25,598 nt of DNA, taken from contig CAJURK010000045.1 in NCBI GenBank assembly GCA_910588745.1, positions 1-25,598 on the forward strand. The letters run 5' to 3'. The notes under the pieces are model-generated. The model was not told the DNA's origin, did no database searches, and saw only the letters and a program-made list of their open reading frames with translations. The translations under genes were made by a program, and so were the position numbers. Shown here one piece after another: positions 7,203-15,648 of this stretch; the stretch's first letter is position 1; every line of letters begins with the position of its first letter. Source of the DNA: an uncultured Dorea sp. (GTDB taxonomy: Bacteria > Bacillota > Clostridia > Lachnospirales > Lachnospiraceae).

Positions 7203-9512
7203 TCAGTCATCCTTATGATCCAGTTTTATTTTCAGTTCGCCCCGAAAGGCATATTCTTTCCCTCTGACCCATACTTTCAGCTCAGGTCTTATCATCCGTT
7301 CGCAGGCCAGCCTGACTGACTGCCCCGATATCTCAAATACAATCCGCATTCCGTAAATCATGAGTTGAAATTTCATTTTCCTCCAGTGTTTTGGAAGATG
7401 GGGTTCCAGATAGATATGTCCGCCGTCGCAGCTCACCCCTGCGAATCCGAAAATCAGGCAGTTCCAGATTCCCCCAAGGGAGGCGGAATGTATTCCGTCC
7501 ATACTGTCATAAGGATTGTCGTCTAGATCAATCATCAGACAATGGCCAAAAAACTCGTCCGCCAGTTCTATTGCCCCAATCGCCGCGCATGCCTGCGCAT
7601 GGGCGCAATAACTTAACGAAGAATCATGAATGGTTCTCTTCTCATAAAACAGCACGTTCTTTTTCACGATCTCTTCCGGGAACAGGCGCGGAAACAGATT
7701 CATAAGCATAACGGCGTCCGCCTGTTTCAATACCTGCATATTTACAATTTCTTCCCTGGAATAATCCAGAAGCACGGACTGTTTTTGTCTGGCATTTCTA
7801 TATTTTTCAATATGTTCCAGGCAGGGTTTTGCAAGGAACGTATCATCCTGCGGAAGAATTCCGTCCTGGTTTGGTTCCGGTAGGTAAAGCTTCTCAAGGA
7901 ATTCTTTCCACTGCTTCCTCTCGCAATCCATGTGAATCTGCCCGTCCAGCCTCCAGTACAGCTCCGGCCATTCTTCTCTCAGGTCGTCCGCGTACCGGCA
8001 GGCGGTTTCTACACAGTATCCGGCCATATAATTTGTATAGGCATTGTTGTCCACATGTTCCGTATATTCATCCGGCCCTATCACGTCGCAAATGACATAC
8101 CTGTCTGCCGCCTTGTCCAACTCTGCAAGGGACACCCAGAACCTGGCTGCTTCAAAGGTCATTTCATAGCCGCATTTCTCCATAAAATCCTGGTCGCCCG
8201 TAACCTTATAATATTGATCCACCGCATAGATAATATCTGCCGTCACATGGTACTCCTTGATACCGGACCACACCTTTCCCGCTTTTCCCGTATAAATGTT
8301 CAAAGCTGCATAAAGAGGCGTCTCCTCCTCCCCGGTTCCGGCTGCTTCCCATGGGAACATGGCGCCCTTAAATCCATAAGCGCGAGCCTTCTTTCTGGCG
8401 CCCTCCAACCCTCTGTGCCGGAATTCCAGCAGTCTTCTTGCGGCCTCCGGAAAGGTATACAACAAGGACGGCAGAAGAAATATTTCCGTATCCCAGAACA
8501 CATGGCCTTTATAACCTTCCCCGGTAAGGCCTTTGGCGGCAATGCTGCTCTCGCTGGTATGCCAGGGAGTCATTCCCTGGATATGGTACAGCGCAAAACA
8601 AATCGCCGCTTCTTCCTCTTCCGTGATTCCTTCAATCTGAACCCGCGAATGTTCCCAGAACGCATCCATACGTCCGCGGTGAGACGCAAACATCTGCGGA
8701 TACCCCGCCTCTGCCGCCAAGGAGAGCATTTCCATCTTTTTCCCGGCATCCGTCCCCTCATCCGCCAGATTGATAAAGCTGATCTTCTCCAGCAGAATTT
8801 GTCCTGACTCGTCCGGCGCAATCACATAATCTCCCTGAATCTTACGCCGCACCAGGGAAAAGTCCTTCTTCTTAAGCGTCCCCCGGCGCACTGTAACGCC
8901 TGCTGCAATCCGCACCGTATTCTGCGCCAGTTCTCCGGCAAGCTCCATGATTTCTCTTTCGTACACTCTTGCCTTTACCGAATGAAAATGGGAAACTCCG
9001 CTGTTGGTCTGCTGCCCGTCAATCCCGGTCCGAATCTTCACTTCCGAAACACTTCCCTCCAGAACCTGGATTTTTACCGACTGAAGAAACAAGTGTATAT
9101 TATCTTTCGAGGCGAATCTCCTGCATTCAACTAACAGTTTCTTCCCGTCCCCTAAACGAAACACATATTCCAACGCCAGTTCTCCGCTAAGCATATCCAA
9201 CTTCCGCTTAAATTCCAGGAGTCCTCCGCGCTCAGGAAACAATTTCCTGCCATCCGCCTCTATTTCCATCCATACAATATCCGGACAATTTACAAGTTCC
9301 GTAACTTCTTCTTCATATGCTTTATGAAACACGCCGCTGATAAACAGACCTCTTTTCTCTTCCACAAGACGAAAAGGATGCGCTGCACGTACCCCCATAT
9401 AGCCATTGCACTGTGCAAATGCAGATTCTGTCTTTTGCTCAAAGTCCGGCGCAAATTCTGTTTCCATCAGCCAGAATCTGTCCTGTTCTTTCTGTGTCTG
9501 ATAATGAACCAT
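7203..9512 (-). CDS. GH65 disaccharide phosphorylase (kojibiose/maltose/nigerose type, YcjT-like)
   Basis: Inverting glycoside phosphorylase, 769 residues, cytosolic: alpha-glucoside + phosphate gives beta-glucose 1-phosphate + acceptor. The N-terminal super-beta-sandwich (about 1-270) is followed by a linker helix region and the (alpha/alpha)6 barrel. Motifs: GHVFWDTE (about 336-343), GAMFPWE (about 383-389), DVIGPDEYTEHVDNN with general acid Glu482, phosphate-site KQAD (596-599) and HDSSLSYCAH from about 629. The Glu and phosphate-binding residues mark a phosphorylase rather than an acid trehalase. The start ATG has GGAG 8 nt away. It is adjacent to beta-PGM. E. coli YcjT, in the same gene order, is a kojibiose phosphorylase, which is the best guess here. 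Nigerose, maltose, trehalose or a rarer glucoside remain open because GH65 specificity is decided by loop residues I cannot align. Confidence 0.92.
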   Translation of the reverse strand: MVHYQTQKEQDRFWLMETEFAPDFEQKTESAFAQCNGYMGVRAAHPFRLVEEKRGLFISGVFHKAYEEEVTELVNCPDIVWMEIEADGRKLFPERGGLLEFKRKLDMLSGELALEYVFRLGDGKKLLVECRRFASKDNIHLFLQSVKIQVLEGSVSEVKIRTGIDGQQTNSGVSHFHSVKARVYEREIMELAGELAQNTVRIAAGVTVRRGTLKKKDFSLVRRKIQGDYVIAPDESGQILLEKISFINLADEGTDAGKKMEMLSLAAEAGYPQMFASHRGRMDAFWEHSRVQIEGITEEEEAAICFALYHIQGMTPWHTSESSIAAKGLTGEGYKGHVFWDTEIFLLPSLLYTFPEAARRLLEFRHRGLEGARKKARAYGFKGAMFPWEAAGTGEEETPLYAALNIYTGKAGKVWSGIKEYHVTADIIYAVDQYYKVTGDQDFMEKCGYEMTFEAARFWVSLAELDKAADRYVICDVIGPDEYTEHVDNNAYTNYMAGYCVETACRYADDLREEWPELYWRLDGQIHMDCERKQWKEFLEKLYLPEPNQDGILPQDDTFLAKPCLEHIEKYRNARQKQSVLLDYSREEIVNMQVLKQADAVMLMNLFPRLFPEEIVKKNVLFYEKRTIHDSSLSYCAHAQACAAIGAIELADEFFGHCLMIDLDDNPYDSMDGIHSASLGGIWNCLIFGFAGVSCDGGHIYLEPHLPKHWRKMKFQLMIYGMRIVFEISGQSVRLACERMIRPELKVWVRGKEYAFRGELKIKLDHKDD

Positions 9513-9528
9513 CCTTTTTTCTCCAATT

Positions 9529-10569
9529 CTATTTCATGATAACCGGCATACCGGTATCGGCAGACTCATACAACCCGCACAGAACTCTCTGGATGTAGGT
9601 TCCCTGCTTTGCGGTAACCAAAAGTTCGGCTCTGCCCATGCACGCCTGCACAAAGTTTCGGTCTGCATCTATATGCCAGTCTCTCATTTCCATAAATGGA
9701 AACTGCTTGTCCGATAGCTGCCCGTCTTCTTCCCCATATAACGCCAGAGGGAATAATTCTGCGCCCTCCTTAGAACCATACAGTTTCACGCTTCTGACAT
9801 CTTTCTGCTTCTGGTTGATTGCAAAAGACGTCTGCAGATCAAGACTGGTTCCGTCCTGGAACTTTATAAAGCCGAACAGGCCGTCTTCAACCGTAAAGTT
9901 GTCCGGATTCCAACTTCCCATCAATCCCACGCCCGCCGTTTTTCCAAGCCGGCTGCTTGCCGAGGCGCATACATAGGAAATATCCGGGTAATCCAGCAGA
10001 TACAGCGCGCAGTCCAACATGTGGGCGCCAATATCGATCAGAGGGCCTCCGCCTTGTATTTCCTTATTTATAAAGCATCCCCAGCCCGGTATCCCGCGCC
10101 TTCTGCACCATTTCACCTCTGTATGGTAAATTTCTCCCATCCGGCCTTTCCGGATCCGGTTTTTTAAAAAGGCCGTCTGTTCGCTGCTCCTGAAATGGAA
10201 CCCATATGATAACAATTTTCCCTTCATTTCAGCCATTCTCTCCATCTCAGAGGCTTCCTGCACAGTAATCGCCGGCGGTTTTTCACAAAGCACATGGCAC
10301 CCGGCCTCTAAAGCATCCAGCGCGATCCGACAGTGAAATTTATTCGGCACACAGACAGTAACCGCATCCGGCTTAAGCTCTTCCAGCATTTCTACATGGG
10401 AATTATAATAATTGGGAATTCCGAATTTATCCGCCGCGCGCCCGGCAGCCTCCAACCGCGTGTCGCAGATTCCGACAATTTCTACTTCCTCCATAGACTG
10501 GTAATTCGGTATATGAGTTACCTGCGCGATCTGACCGGAACCAATCAGCGCCATTTTTAACCGTTTCAT
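9529..10569 (-). CDS. Gfo/Idh/MocA family sugar dehydrogenase (YcjS-like glucoside 3-dehydrogenase)
   Basis: Predicted NAD(P)-dependent oxidoreductase of 346 residues. The N-terminal Rossmann fold has IGSGQIA (9-15) and Asp36 at the end of strand 2, favouring NAD(H). The family signature CEKPP (Lys97) and the catalytic-domain motif GGGPLIDIGAHMLD (Asp179, His183) are intact. By analogy with E. coli YcjS it would reduce a 3-keto-glucoside to the glucoside, or the reverse, as the last step of a guloside-glucoside interconversion. It sits between the TIM-barrel epimerase and the GH65 phosphorylase, as ycjS does. The ATG start has GAGGAG upstream. Family is certain; substrate is inferred from synteny. 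Confidence 0.88.
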   Translation of the reverse strand: MKRLKMALIGSGQIAQVTHIPNYQSMEEVEIVGICDTRLEAAGRAADKFGIPNYYNSHVEMLEELKPDAVTVCVPNKFHCRIALDALEAGCHVLCEKPPAITVQEASEMERMAEMKGKLLSYGFHFRSSEQTAFLKNRIRKGRMGEIYHTEVKWCRRRGIPGWGCFINKEIQGGGPLIDIGAHMLDCALYLLDYPDISYVCASASSRLGKTAGVGLMGSWNPDNFTVEDGLFGFIKFQDGTSLDLQTSFAINQKQKDVRSVKLYGSKEGAELFPLALYGEEDGQLSDKQFPFMEMRDWHIDADRNFVQACMGRAELLVTAKQGTYIQRVLCGLYESADTGMPVIMK

Positions 10570-10622
10570 TTTCTATTAATCTCCTCTTCACTTTATGAAA
10601 TAGTCTCTCTGTTTTTCTGGCA

Positions 10623-11414
10623 TTACAGGAACTGCTTCATGAATTTCACAGATTCCTGATACGCTGCTAACGGGTCTTCACCCCTGATTCTTCCTTCATT
10701 TACAACAGGCCCGTCATAGCCGATTTCTTTCAGCGTCTTCATATGCCTGCTCCAGTCAATGGAGCCTGTTCCCGGCTGGTAACGATGATTTTCCGCAATA
10801 TGGATATGCCCCACGTAGTCCTTATAGTTCTGCAAGGTTTCCGAGATATCGTCCTCCTCAATCGCCATATGGTAAAAATCCGAAGTAAGCTTCACCCGGC
10901 TAAACCCGCCCTGGCGGATGATATTCACAGAGTCCTCCTGGGTATTTAACATATGGTCCTGATATCGGTTCAACGACTCTAAGTACAGATATGTCCCTGT
11001 TTCCTTTGCCGTCTTCTCAAGCTCCGTCAAGGAGTCAAGAATTGCCTTTACGTCTCCTTCACGGCTTCTCGGGGAAACCATCGGCGGCAGCCGGAACGTA
11101 AACATGCCCCATGCGGCGGGAACTACAACTCCCGTTCCTCCTACTTCGCTGATTGCCTGGAGAATCCTTTTTAAGTCTTCTATTCCGTTCAAACGTTTCT
11201 CTTCCACGAAATCTCCGATCCATCCCCGGTATCCTCCGCAGGCCGTACATACCGAAAGTCCGGTATCCTGAACAGCTTTTTTTACTTCCTTTTGGTTTTC
11301 TAACAGAACCCGGCCGTCTATTTCAAAGCAGTCGAATCCCATCTCTTTCACAAAGTGAAACTTCTCCGCAAGATCGCCGGGAAAGAATTCCTTATCCTGT
11401 GTTCCAAGCAGCAT
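10623..11414 (-). CDS. Xylose-isomerase-like TIM barrel epimerase (YcjR-like 3-keto-glycoside 4-epimerase)
   Basis: AP-endonuclease-2/sugar phosphate isomerase-epimerase family, a metal-dependent TIM barrel. The open frame can begin at GTG 11423, but that GTG overlaps the AGGAGG ribosome binding site. ATG 11414 lies 8 nt after it, giving 263 residues. Metal-ligand candidates in this numbering are Glu146 (YLESLNRYQ), Asp179 (TSDFYHM), His205 (HIHIAENHR) and Glu240 (NEGRIRGED), the four-residue E-D-H-E pattern of the family. From memory these match the positions reported for E. coli YcjR. YcjR epimerises C4 of a 3-dehydro-guloside. The gene lies between the two dehydrogenases that would make and consume the 3-keto intermediate. 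Confidence 0.85.
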   Translation of the reverse strand: MLLGTQDKEFFPGDLAEKFHFVKEMGFDCFEIDGRVLLENQKEVKKAVQDTGLSVCTACGGYRGWIGDFVEEKRLNGIEDLKRILQAISEVGGTGVVVPAAWGMFTFRLPPMVSPRSREGDVKAILDSLTELEKTAKETGTYLYLESLNRYQDHMLNTQEDSVNIIRQGGFSRVKLTSDFYHMAIEEDDISETLQNYKDYVGHIHIAENHRYQPGTGSIDWSRHMKTLKEIGYDGPVVNEGRIRGEDPLAAYQESVKFMKQFL

Positions 11415-11429
11415 ACTGCCCACCTCCTG

Positions 11430-12482
11430 TTAAAACTTTACGCCCATCTTAATACTCTTTTCCGGATGCCTGTCCACATACTCGCAGAACCCTTCCGCAC
11501 ATTCAGCAAAGGGCACTACCGGATCGATCAGTTCCTCACAGTCCAGATATCCGTTCATCAGAAGCTCCCAGCACACGTCCTCAATCCGCTTCCTGTTCCA
11601 ACGGGGATATTCCGGGTTCGGCTCGCTGCAGGCACGAGAAAAGATAATCTTCCCATAATTAAAATGTGCTTCCTGCCCAAGCCACAGACCTGCGGGAAAG
11701 GGCTTTGCAAACGCCACATAGGCGATCGTTCCATGATAAGCAAGACCTTTTAAGGCAGACTGCAGCGCATAGACATTCCCGCTGGTCTCAATAATAACGT
11801 CCACCCCCTGTTTTCCGGTCAGCCGTTTCATTTCCATCCCTGCATCGCAGGCGGTAGAATCCAGAGTATAATGCGCGCCGGTTTTCATAGCGATCTCCCG
11901 CCTCTTTTCAATGGGATCAATCCCTATCACCGTTGACGCGCCGATTTTTGCGGCAATCTGAAGCGCAATCAATCCGATCGCGCCTAAACCGATCACCGCC
12001 ACCCGGTCTCCCGGCCTTACATTCGCATCCCGGATCCCGCTCAAAGCAAATTGTGCCGGGTCGTAGCACACAGCATTTTTGGCGGAAGCTTCCCTACTCA
12101 TTTTCCGCAGCTTATAATTATCCACCGCATTCACGATCTGCGTCTCCCTAATCGGTCCATAGGAGCATACCCTGTCGCCGAGTTCGTACTCTGTCACATC
12201 GCTTCCTCTTTCTATAATGGTTCCCACAAACATATTTCCCAAAGGAAGATCTCCAAACTCAATTCCCCTCGGCTCATCTGCTTTCCTTTCGGTAAAGACT
12301 CTCCACTCCTCATCGAATTTTCCATCAATAAAGGGAGTCGTCCCACGGAAATCCGCCAGCTCTGTCCCGTGCTTCGGCGCGGCAAATTCCACCTTTACTT
12401 TCACTTCATTGCTGTTAATTTCTCTGTCTTCATACTCTTTCAGTTCCGCAGTCCTTGGAGCTGTTGCTACTAATTTTTTCAT
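11430..12482 (-). CDS. Medium-chain dehydrogenase with altered zinc site (YcjQ-like guloside 3-dehydrogenase)
   Basis: MDR-family NAD-dependent dehydrogenase, 350 residues. The GroES-like N-domain is followed by a Rossmann domain with IGLGAIGLIALQ (164-175) and Asp189 at the end of strand 2, which favours NAD over NADP. The usual catalytic-zinc motifs are changed: the CGTD/H position reads K-H-G-T-E (His38 where Cys is expected) and the GHE motif reads G-N-M (82-84). The four-cysteine structural-zinc lobe is missing. E. coli YcjQ at the same operon position oxidises C3 of D-gulosides, and I infer the same class of reaction. ATG start with GGAG 9 nt upstream. Confidence 0.85.
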   Translation of the reverse strand: MKKLVATAPRTAELKEYEDREINSNEVKVKVEFAAPKHGTELADFRGTTPFIDGKFDEEWRVFTERKADEPRGIEFGDLPLGNMFVGTIIERGSDVTEYELGDRVCSYGPIRETQIVNAVDNYKLRKMSREASAKNAVCYDPAQFALSGIRDANVRPGDRVAVIGLGAIGLIALQIAAKIGASTVIGIDPIEKRREIAMKTGAHYTLDSTACDAGMEMKRLTGKQGVDVIIETSGNVYALQSALKGLAYHGTIAYVAFAKPFPAGLWLGQEAHFNYGKIIFSRACSEPNPEYPRWNRKRIEDVCWELLMNGYLDCEELIDPVVPFAECAEGFCEYVDRHPEKSIKMGVKF

Positions 12483-12510
12483 AAAGCTTCTCTCCTTGTC
12501 CTTCTTAATC

Positions 12511-13353
12511 TTATCCTTTAACGCCGCCGTCTGTACTGCCGCTTCTAATTAAATGCTGGCTGAAGCCATACATAATGACAATCGGCAGAGACGTTACCAG
12601 TGACGCCGCCATCATACGCCCCCAGATATAATCCGGCGTGTTAAACAATGAGTTCAATCCGATCGGTATTGTCATCAGATCCGGTGAATCGATGAAAATG
12701 GATGCAAATAATACATCATTCCACGCAATCATAAATGCATATACAAATACCGATATGATTCCCGACATAGAAAGGGGTACTACAATCCGGAAAATAATTC
12801 CCATTTTACTAAGTCCGTCTACCTTTCCCGCCTCTTCCAGCTCCTTTGGAATCGTATCAAAATAGCTTCTCGTCATATAGATCGCCGTAGGAAGCGTCTG
12901 CACGATCATACAGATGATAACCGCCTCCCTGCTGTTACTTAAACCCACTGCCGATAACATTTTAAACAGAGGGACGATCAGCAGGATACCGGAAAACATA
13001 TATACCAGAAAGAACATCTCGCTGACCGCGCTTTTCCCTTTAAATTTCAGTCTGGAAAGCGCGTATCCGCCTAAAATCCCAAGCAGCACCGCGACAATCG
13101 AAGTCGTCATCGCAATATACAGACTGTTCTTAATATACTTGACAAATGGAAATATTCTCGCGTTAAAAATATCTACAAAATGCTCCATTGTCCATGTTCT
13201 TGGAATAATGGTCGGCGGATAGCCGATGGTCTCCGCCGTTCCCTTTAAAGCAATGCTGAGCATAATGATAAAGGGAAACAAAAGCACCAGCACGAGCAGG
13301 ATAACTCTTGCATAGAACCATGCCTCTTTCAGGGCTTTTTTATTCTTCTTCAA
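12511..13353 (-). CDS. CUT1 ABC sugar transporter permease, MalG type (YcjP-like)
   Basis: Inner-membrane permease of 280 residues with six predicted TM segments. The first is at about 14-36. The cytoplasmic EAA loop, E-L-E-E-A-G-K-V-D-G-L (171-181) followed by IIFRIVVPLSMSGI, docks the ATPase. The start codon is TTG (13351-13353), preceded by AAGGTG at good spacing. The first 14 bases overlap the end of the upstream permease gene, so the two are probably translationally coupled. It pairs with the YcjO-like permease and the lipoprotein that follow upstream in the transcript. No ATPase gene is nearby, so a shared MsmX/MsmK-type ATPase encoded elsewhere probably energises it. Confidence 0.92.
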   Translation of the reverse strand: MKKNKKALKEAWFYARVILLVLVLLFPFIIMLSIALKGTAETIGYPPTIIPRTWTMEHFVDIFNARIFPFVKYIKNSLYIAMTTSIVAVLLGILGGYALSRLKFKGKSAVSEMFFLVYMFSGILLIVPLFKMLSAVGLSNSREAVIICMIVQTLPTAIYMTRSYFDTIPKELEEAGKVDGLSKMGIIFRIVVPLSMSGIISVFVYAFMIAWNDVLFASIFIDSPDLMTIPIGLNSLFNTPDYIWGRMMAASLVTSLPIVIMYGFSQHLIRSGSTDGGVKG

Positions 13354-14227
13354 CTCTCAGCACCTTCTTTCTGATCAATATAATAAGCGCAAATATAAAT
13401 ACAAACAGGATAATGGAAATCGCCGCCGCTTTTCCGAAATCATGGGTTGCAAACGCCATGTCATACAAATATACGCCCAGCACGTCCACCTGTTTCGTCA
13501 GCAGATATACCTCGGTATAGATATAGAATACCCAGATGGTCCGCAGGCTCACAACCGTAACCAGCGTAGGCTTGATCGCAGGGTAGGTAATCGCCTTAAA
13601 TTTATCCCATGAAGTTGCCCCGTCGATATCCGCCGCCTCATAGAGCGTATTGTCCATGGACTGCAGAATCGCGTTAAATGAAATATACGCATAAGGGAAG
13701 AATTTCCATATTGCAAAAATCGCTACCAGAATAAACGCGCTGGCCGGTTTGTCAAACCACAAGGGCGGCGCATCTACAAAATGAAATACATCCTTCACAA
13801 AATAATTGATAATTCCATAAATATTGTTAAACATATATCTCCATGTAAAAATCAGACACACGGAAGGAACCACATAAGACAGAATGATAATGGAATTTAC
13901 CAGCTTCTTCCCCGCAAAGGACCGGTTTAAGAATACCGCTGTCAAAAGGCCCAGTACGGTACTGATGATTGTCACTACCGCTGTAAACAGCAGCGTAACC
14001 AGAACCGATTTATAAAATGACTGATCGGTAAAAACTTCTGTAAAATTCTGCAATCCTACAAATTCCGAAGGAAGCCTTGGATTCAATGGAACTTCCTGAC
14101 AGCTAATTACAATATTATAGATAAGAGGATAACCGATCAGCAGAACCAATAATATTAAGCTTGGGGAGAGAAGCGCATATGCAAATTTTGTATCGCTTCC
14201 TCCCAGTTTTTTTCCTTTTATTTTCAT
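13340..14227 (-). CDS. CUT1 ABC sugar transporter permease, MalF type (YcjO-like)
   Basis: Inner-membrane permease, 295 residues with about six TM helices. The first is at about 15-40. The EAA loop is Y-E-A-A-D-I-D-G-A (196-204). The open frame extends 16 codons upstream, but AAGGA sits directly against the upstream in-frame ATG (14233) and 8 nt before ATG 14227, so I start at 14227. The basic MKIKGKKLGG N-terminus fits a permease. The gene lies 57 nt after the solute-binding lipoprotein, with a 9-bp hairpin in between, and overlaps the next permease by 14 bp. Confidence 0.92.
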   Translation of the reverse strand: MKIKGKKLGGSDTKFAYALLSPSLILLVLLIGYPLIYNIVISCQEVPLNPRLPSEFVGLQNFTEVFTDQSFYKSVLVTLLFTAVVTIISTVLGLLTAVFLNRSFAGKKLVNSIIILSYVVPSVCLIFTWRYMFNNIYGIINYFVKDVFHFVDAPPLWFDKPASAFILVAIFAIWKFFPYAYISFNAILQSMDNTLYEAADIDGATSWDKFKAITYPAIKPTLVTVVSLRTIWVFYIYTEVYLLTKQVDVLGVYLYDMAFATHDFGKAAAISIILFVFIFALIILIRKKVLRVEEE

Positions 14228-14247
14228 GCCCATCTTCCTTATAAACA

Positions 14248-14271
14248 GGGAGGAAGAAAAACCTTCCTCCC
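14248..14271 (-). promoter_or_regulatory. Intercistronic hairpin between solute-binding protein and permease genes
   Basis: Perfect 9-bp inverted repeat GGGAGGAAG / CTTCCTCCC with a 6-nt loop, 13 bases after the lipoprotein stop codon. There is no real T-tract after it. This is the usual place for an RNA-stabilising or partial-termination hairpin that makes the binding protein more abundant than its permeases. That role is inferred. Confidence 0.55.
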
Positions 14272-14284
14272 ACAATAGAATTTA

Positions 14285-15592
14285 CTATTTCATCAGACCC
14301 TCTACTGCGCTCTGGGCAGCCTCAAGTTCTGAATCAATGTCCGCCTGCTGTACTACCGCATTATTTACCATCTTGCTAATTGCTCCGGTATTCGTCACAT
14401 CGCCCATTTCTGTGAAATTCTTTCCGTCAACAGCGCCGAACAACTGAAGATTCTCCACTGCGTTGGCAATCGCATCATTCATATGAACATAAGCGGTTCT
14501 TGCTTCTAACTCTGTATATTCCGGCATTTCGTCTACAGATTTTAATACCGGCTGCACTCCGCCGGGAGCCATATTCAGCCACTTAACATTCGCTTCATTT
14601 TCCAGCATATAGCTTACGAATTTCTTTGCCGCCTCTGTTTCTTCCTCGCTCATTCCCTCTGCGATTCCCAGAACGATGATGCATCCGTAAGCCGCCTCCT
14701 GCTTCTTATTCGGAAGAACCAGCGTCAGGTCGTCCGCAAAACCCGCATCCTTTACATTGCCAAGAATATAGGTAGAGTACATAGCCATCGGCGCATTCTT
14801 TCCTACAAAAGCGTCGTTGACATCTGCAACCTCTGTAGAACCCGGCATGGAGTAAGAAGCCAGTTCTGTATAATACTCAAGGGCTTCCTTCATCTCCGGC
14901 GTATTTACGGTTACGTTCTTGTCGCCGTCAAATACATTTGCGCCGTTGGAAATTGCAAACTGTGAAAATACCTGCTCAGTAAACGCGCTGTCTGACGTCG
15001 GAAGCGCAATACCGTACATTCTGTTGTCCGGATCATAGAAAGCTTTGGCAACCTCCAGAACCTCGTCCCAATTAGTTGGAACCTCCATTTGCTTTTCTTT
15101 CAGCATTTCGGTATTTACCCAAATTCCCTGTACCCAGCTACTGATCGGAACGCCTACATAGCTCTCTCCATCTTCTGTCTTTGTTACATTCAGGGCGCCT
15201 TCATAAAACTCATCCAAGCCTTTCCCTTCAATAACTTCTTTTACTGCGTCTACACTGGTAAACTGGTTCGCAACGCTGGTTTTCGCCTGATCCTGGCTGT
15301 ACTCTACCACTGCCGCCAGCTCGCCGTTTCCGCCCTGAGTAGCGATCTTTGCATCGTAATCATCCTCGTTGACCGGAATCGGCTCAACCACAATATCCGG
15401 ATTCTCCTTCTGGAAATCGTCAATGATGGACTGCACCACATCCTGCCTCTCCTGCTCTACCTGCATATGCATAAACTGGATATGCACCTTTCCGTCTTCA
15501 GAAACTTTTTCTTCTTTCTTCTGTCCGCAGCCTGACGCCATGGATACCGTCATTGCCGCCACCAGCAGTGAACACATAAACTTTTTCTTCAT
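14285..15592 (-). CDS. Family 1 extracellular sugar-binding lipoprotein (YcjN-like)
   Basis: Solute-binding component of the CUT1 importer, lipid-anchored on the outer face of the membrane. The open frame runs 29 codons further upstream into the GH13 gene region, but ATG 15592 has GGAG 9 nt upstream and begins a clear lipoprotein signal: MKKKF, a hydrophobic stretch, then the lipobox MASGC with Cys22 as the acylated residue. The mature part (about 413 residues) starts with a charged linker (QKKEEKVSEDGK) and shows the MalE-like SBP fold pattern, including WVQGIWVNTEM and the NWDEVLEVAKAF segment. It is third in the operon, after GH13. The ligand is unknown, presumably the glycoside processed by the downstream enzymes. 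Confidence 0.93.
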   Translation of the reverse strand: MKKKFMCSLLVAAMTVSMASGCGQKKEEKVSEDGKVHIQFMHMQVEQERQDVVQSIIDDFQKENPDIVVEPIPVNEDDYDAKIATQGGNGELAAVVEYSQDQAKTSVANQFTSVDAVKEVIEGKGLDEFYEGALNVTKTEDGESYVGVPISSWVQGIWVNTEMLKEKQMEVPTNWDEVLEVAKAFYDPDNRMYGIALPTSDSAFTEQVFSQFAISNGANVFDGDKNVTVNTPEMKEALEYYTELASYSMPGSTEVADVNDAFVGKNAPMAMYSTYILGNVKDAGFADDLTLVLPNKKQEAAYGCIIVLGIAEGMSEEETEAAKKFVSYMLENEANVKWLNMAPGGVQPVLKSVDEMPEYTELEARTAYVHMNDAIANAVENLQLFGAVDGKNFTEMGDVTNTGAISKMVNNAVVQQADIDSELEAAQSAVEGLMK

Positions 15593-15648
15593 AACCTTTC
15601 TCTCCTTTTCTTTTTTTATTGTCAACAGGAAATGCTTCTCTGTTACAA

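Noticed and set aside
7932..8807. 291-codon plus-strand open frame inside the GH65 gene
   Set aside because: Antisense shadow of a well-supported phosphorylase; no RBS or motifs.
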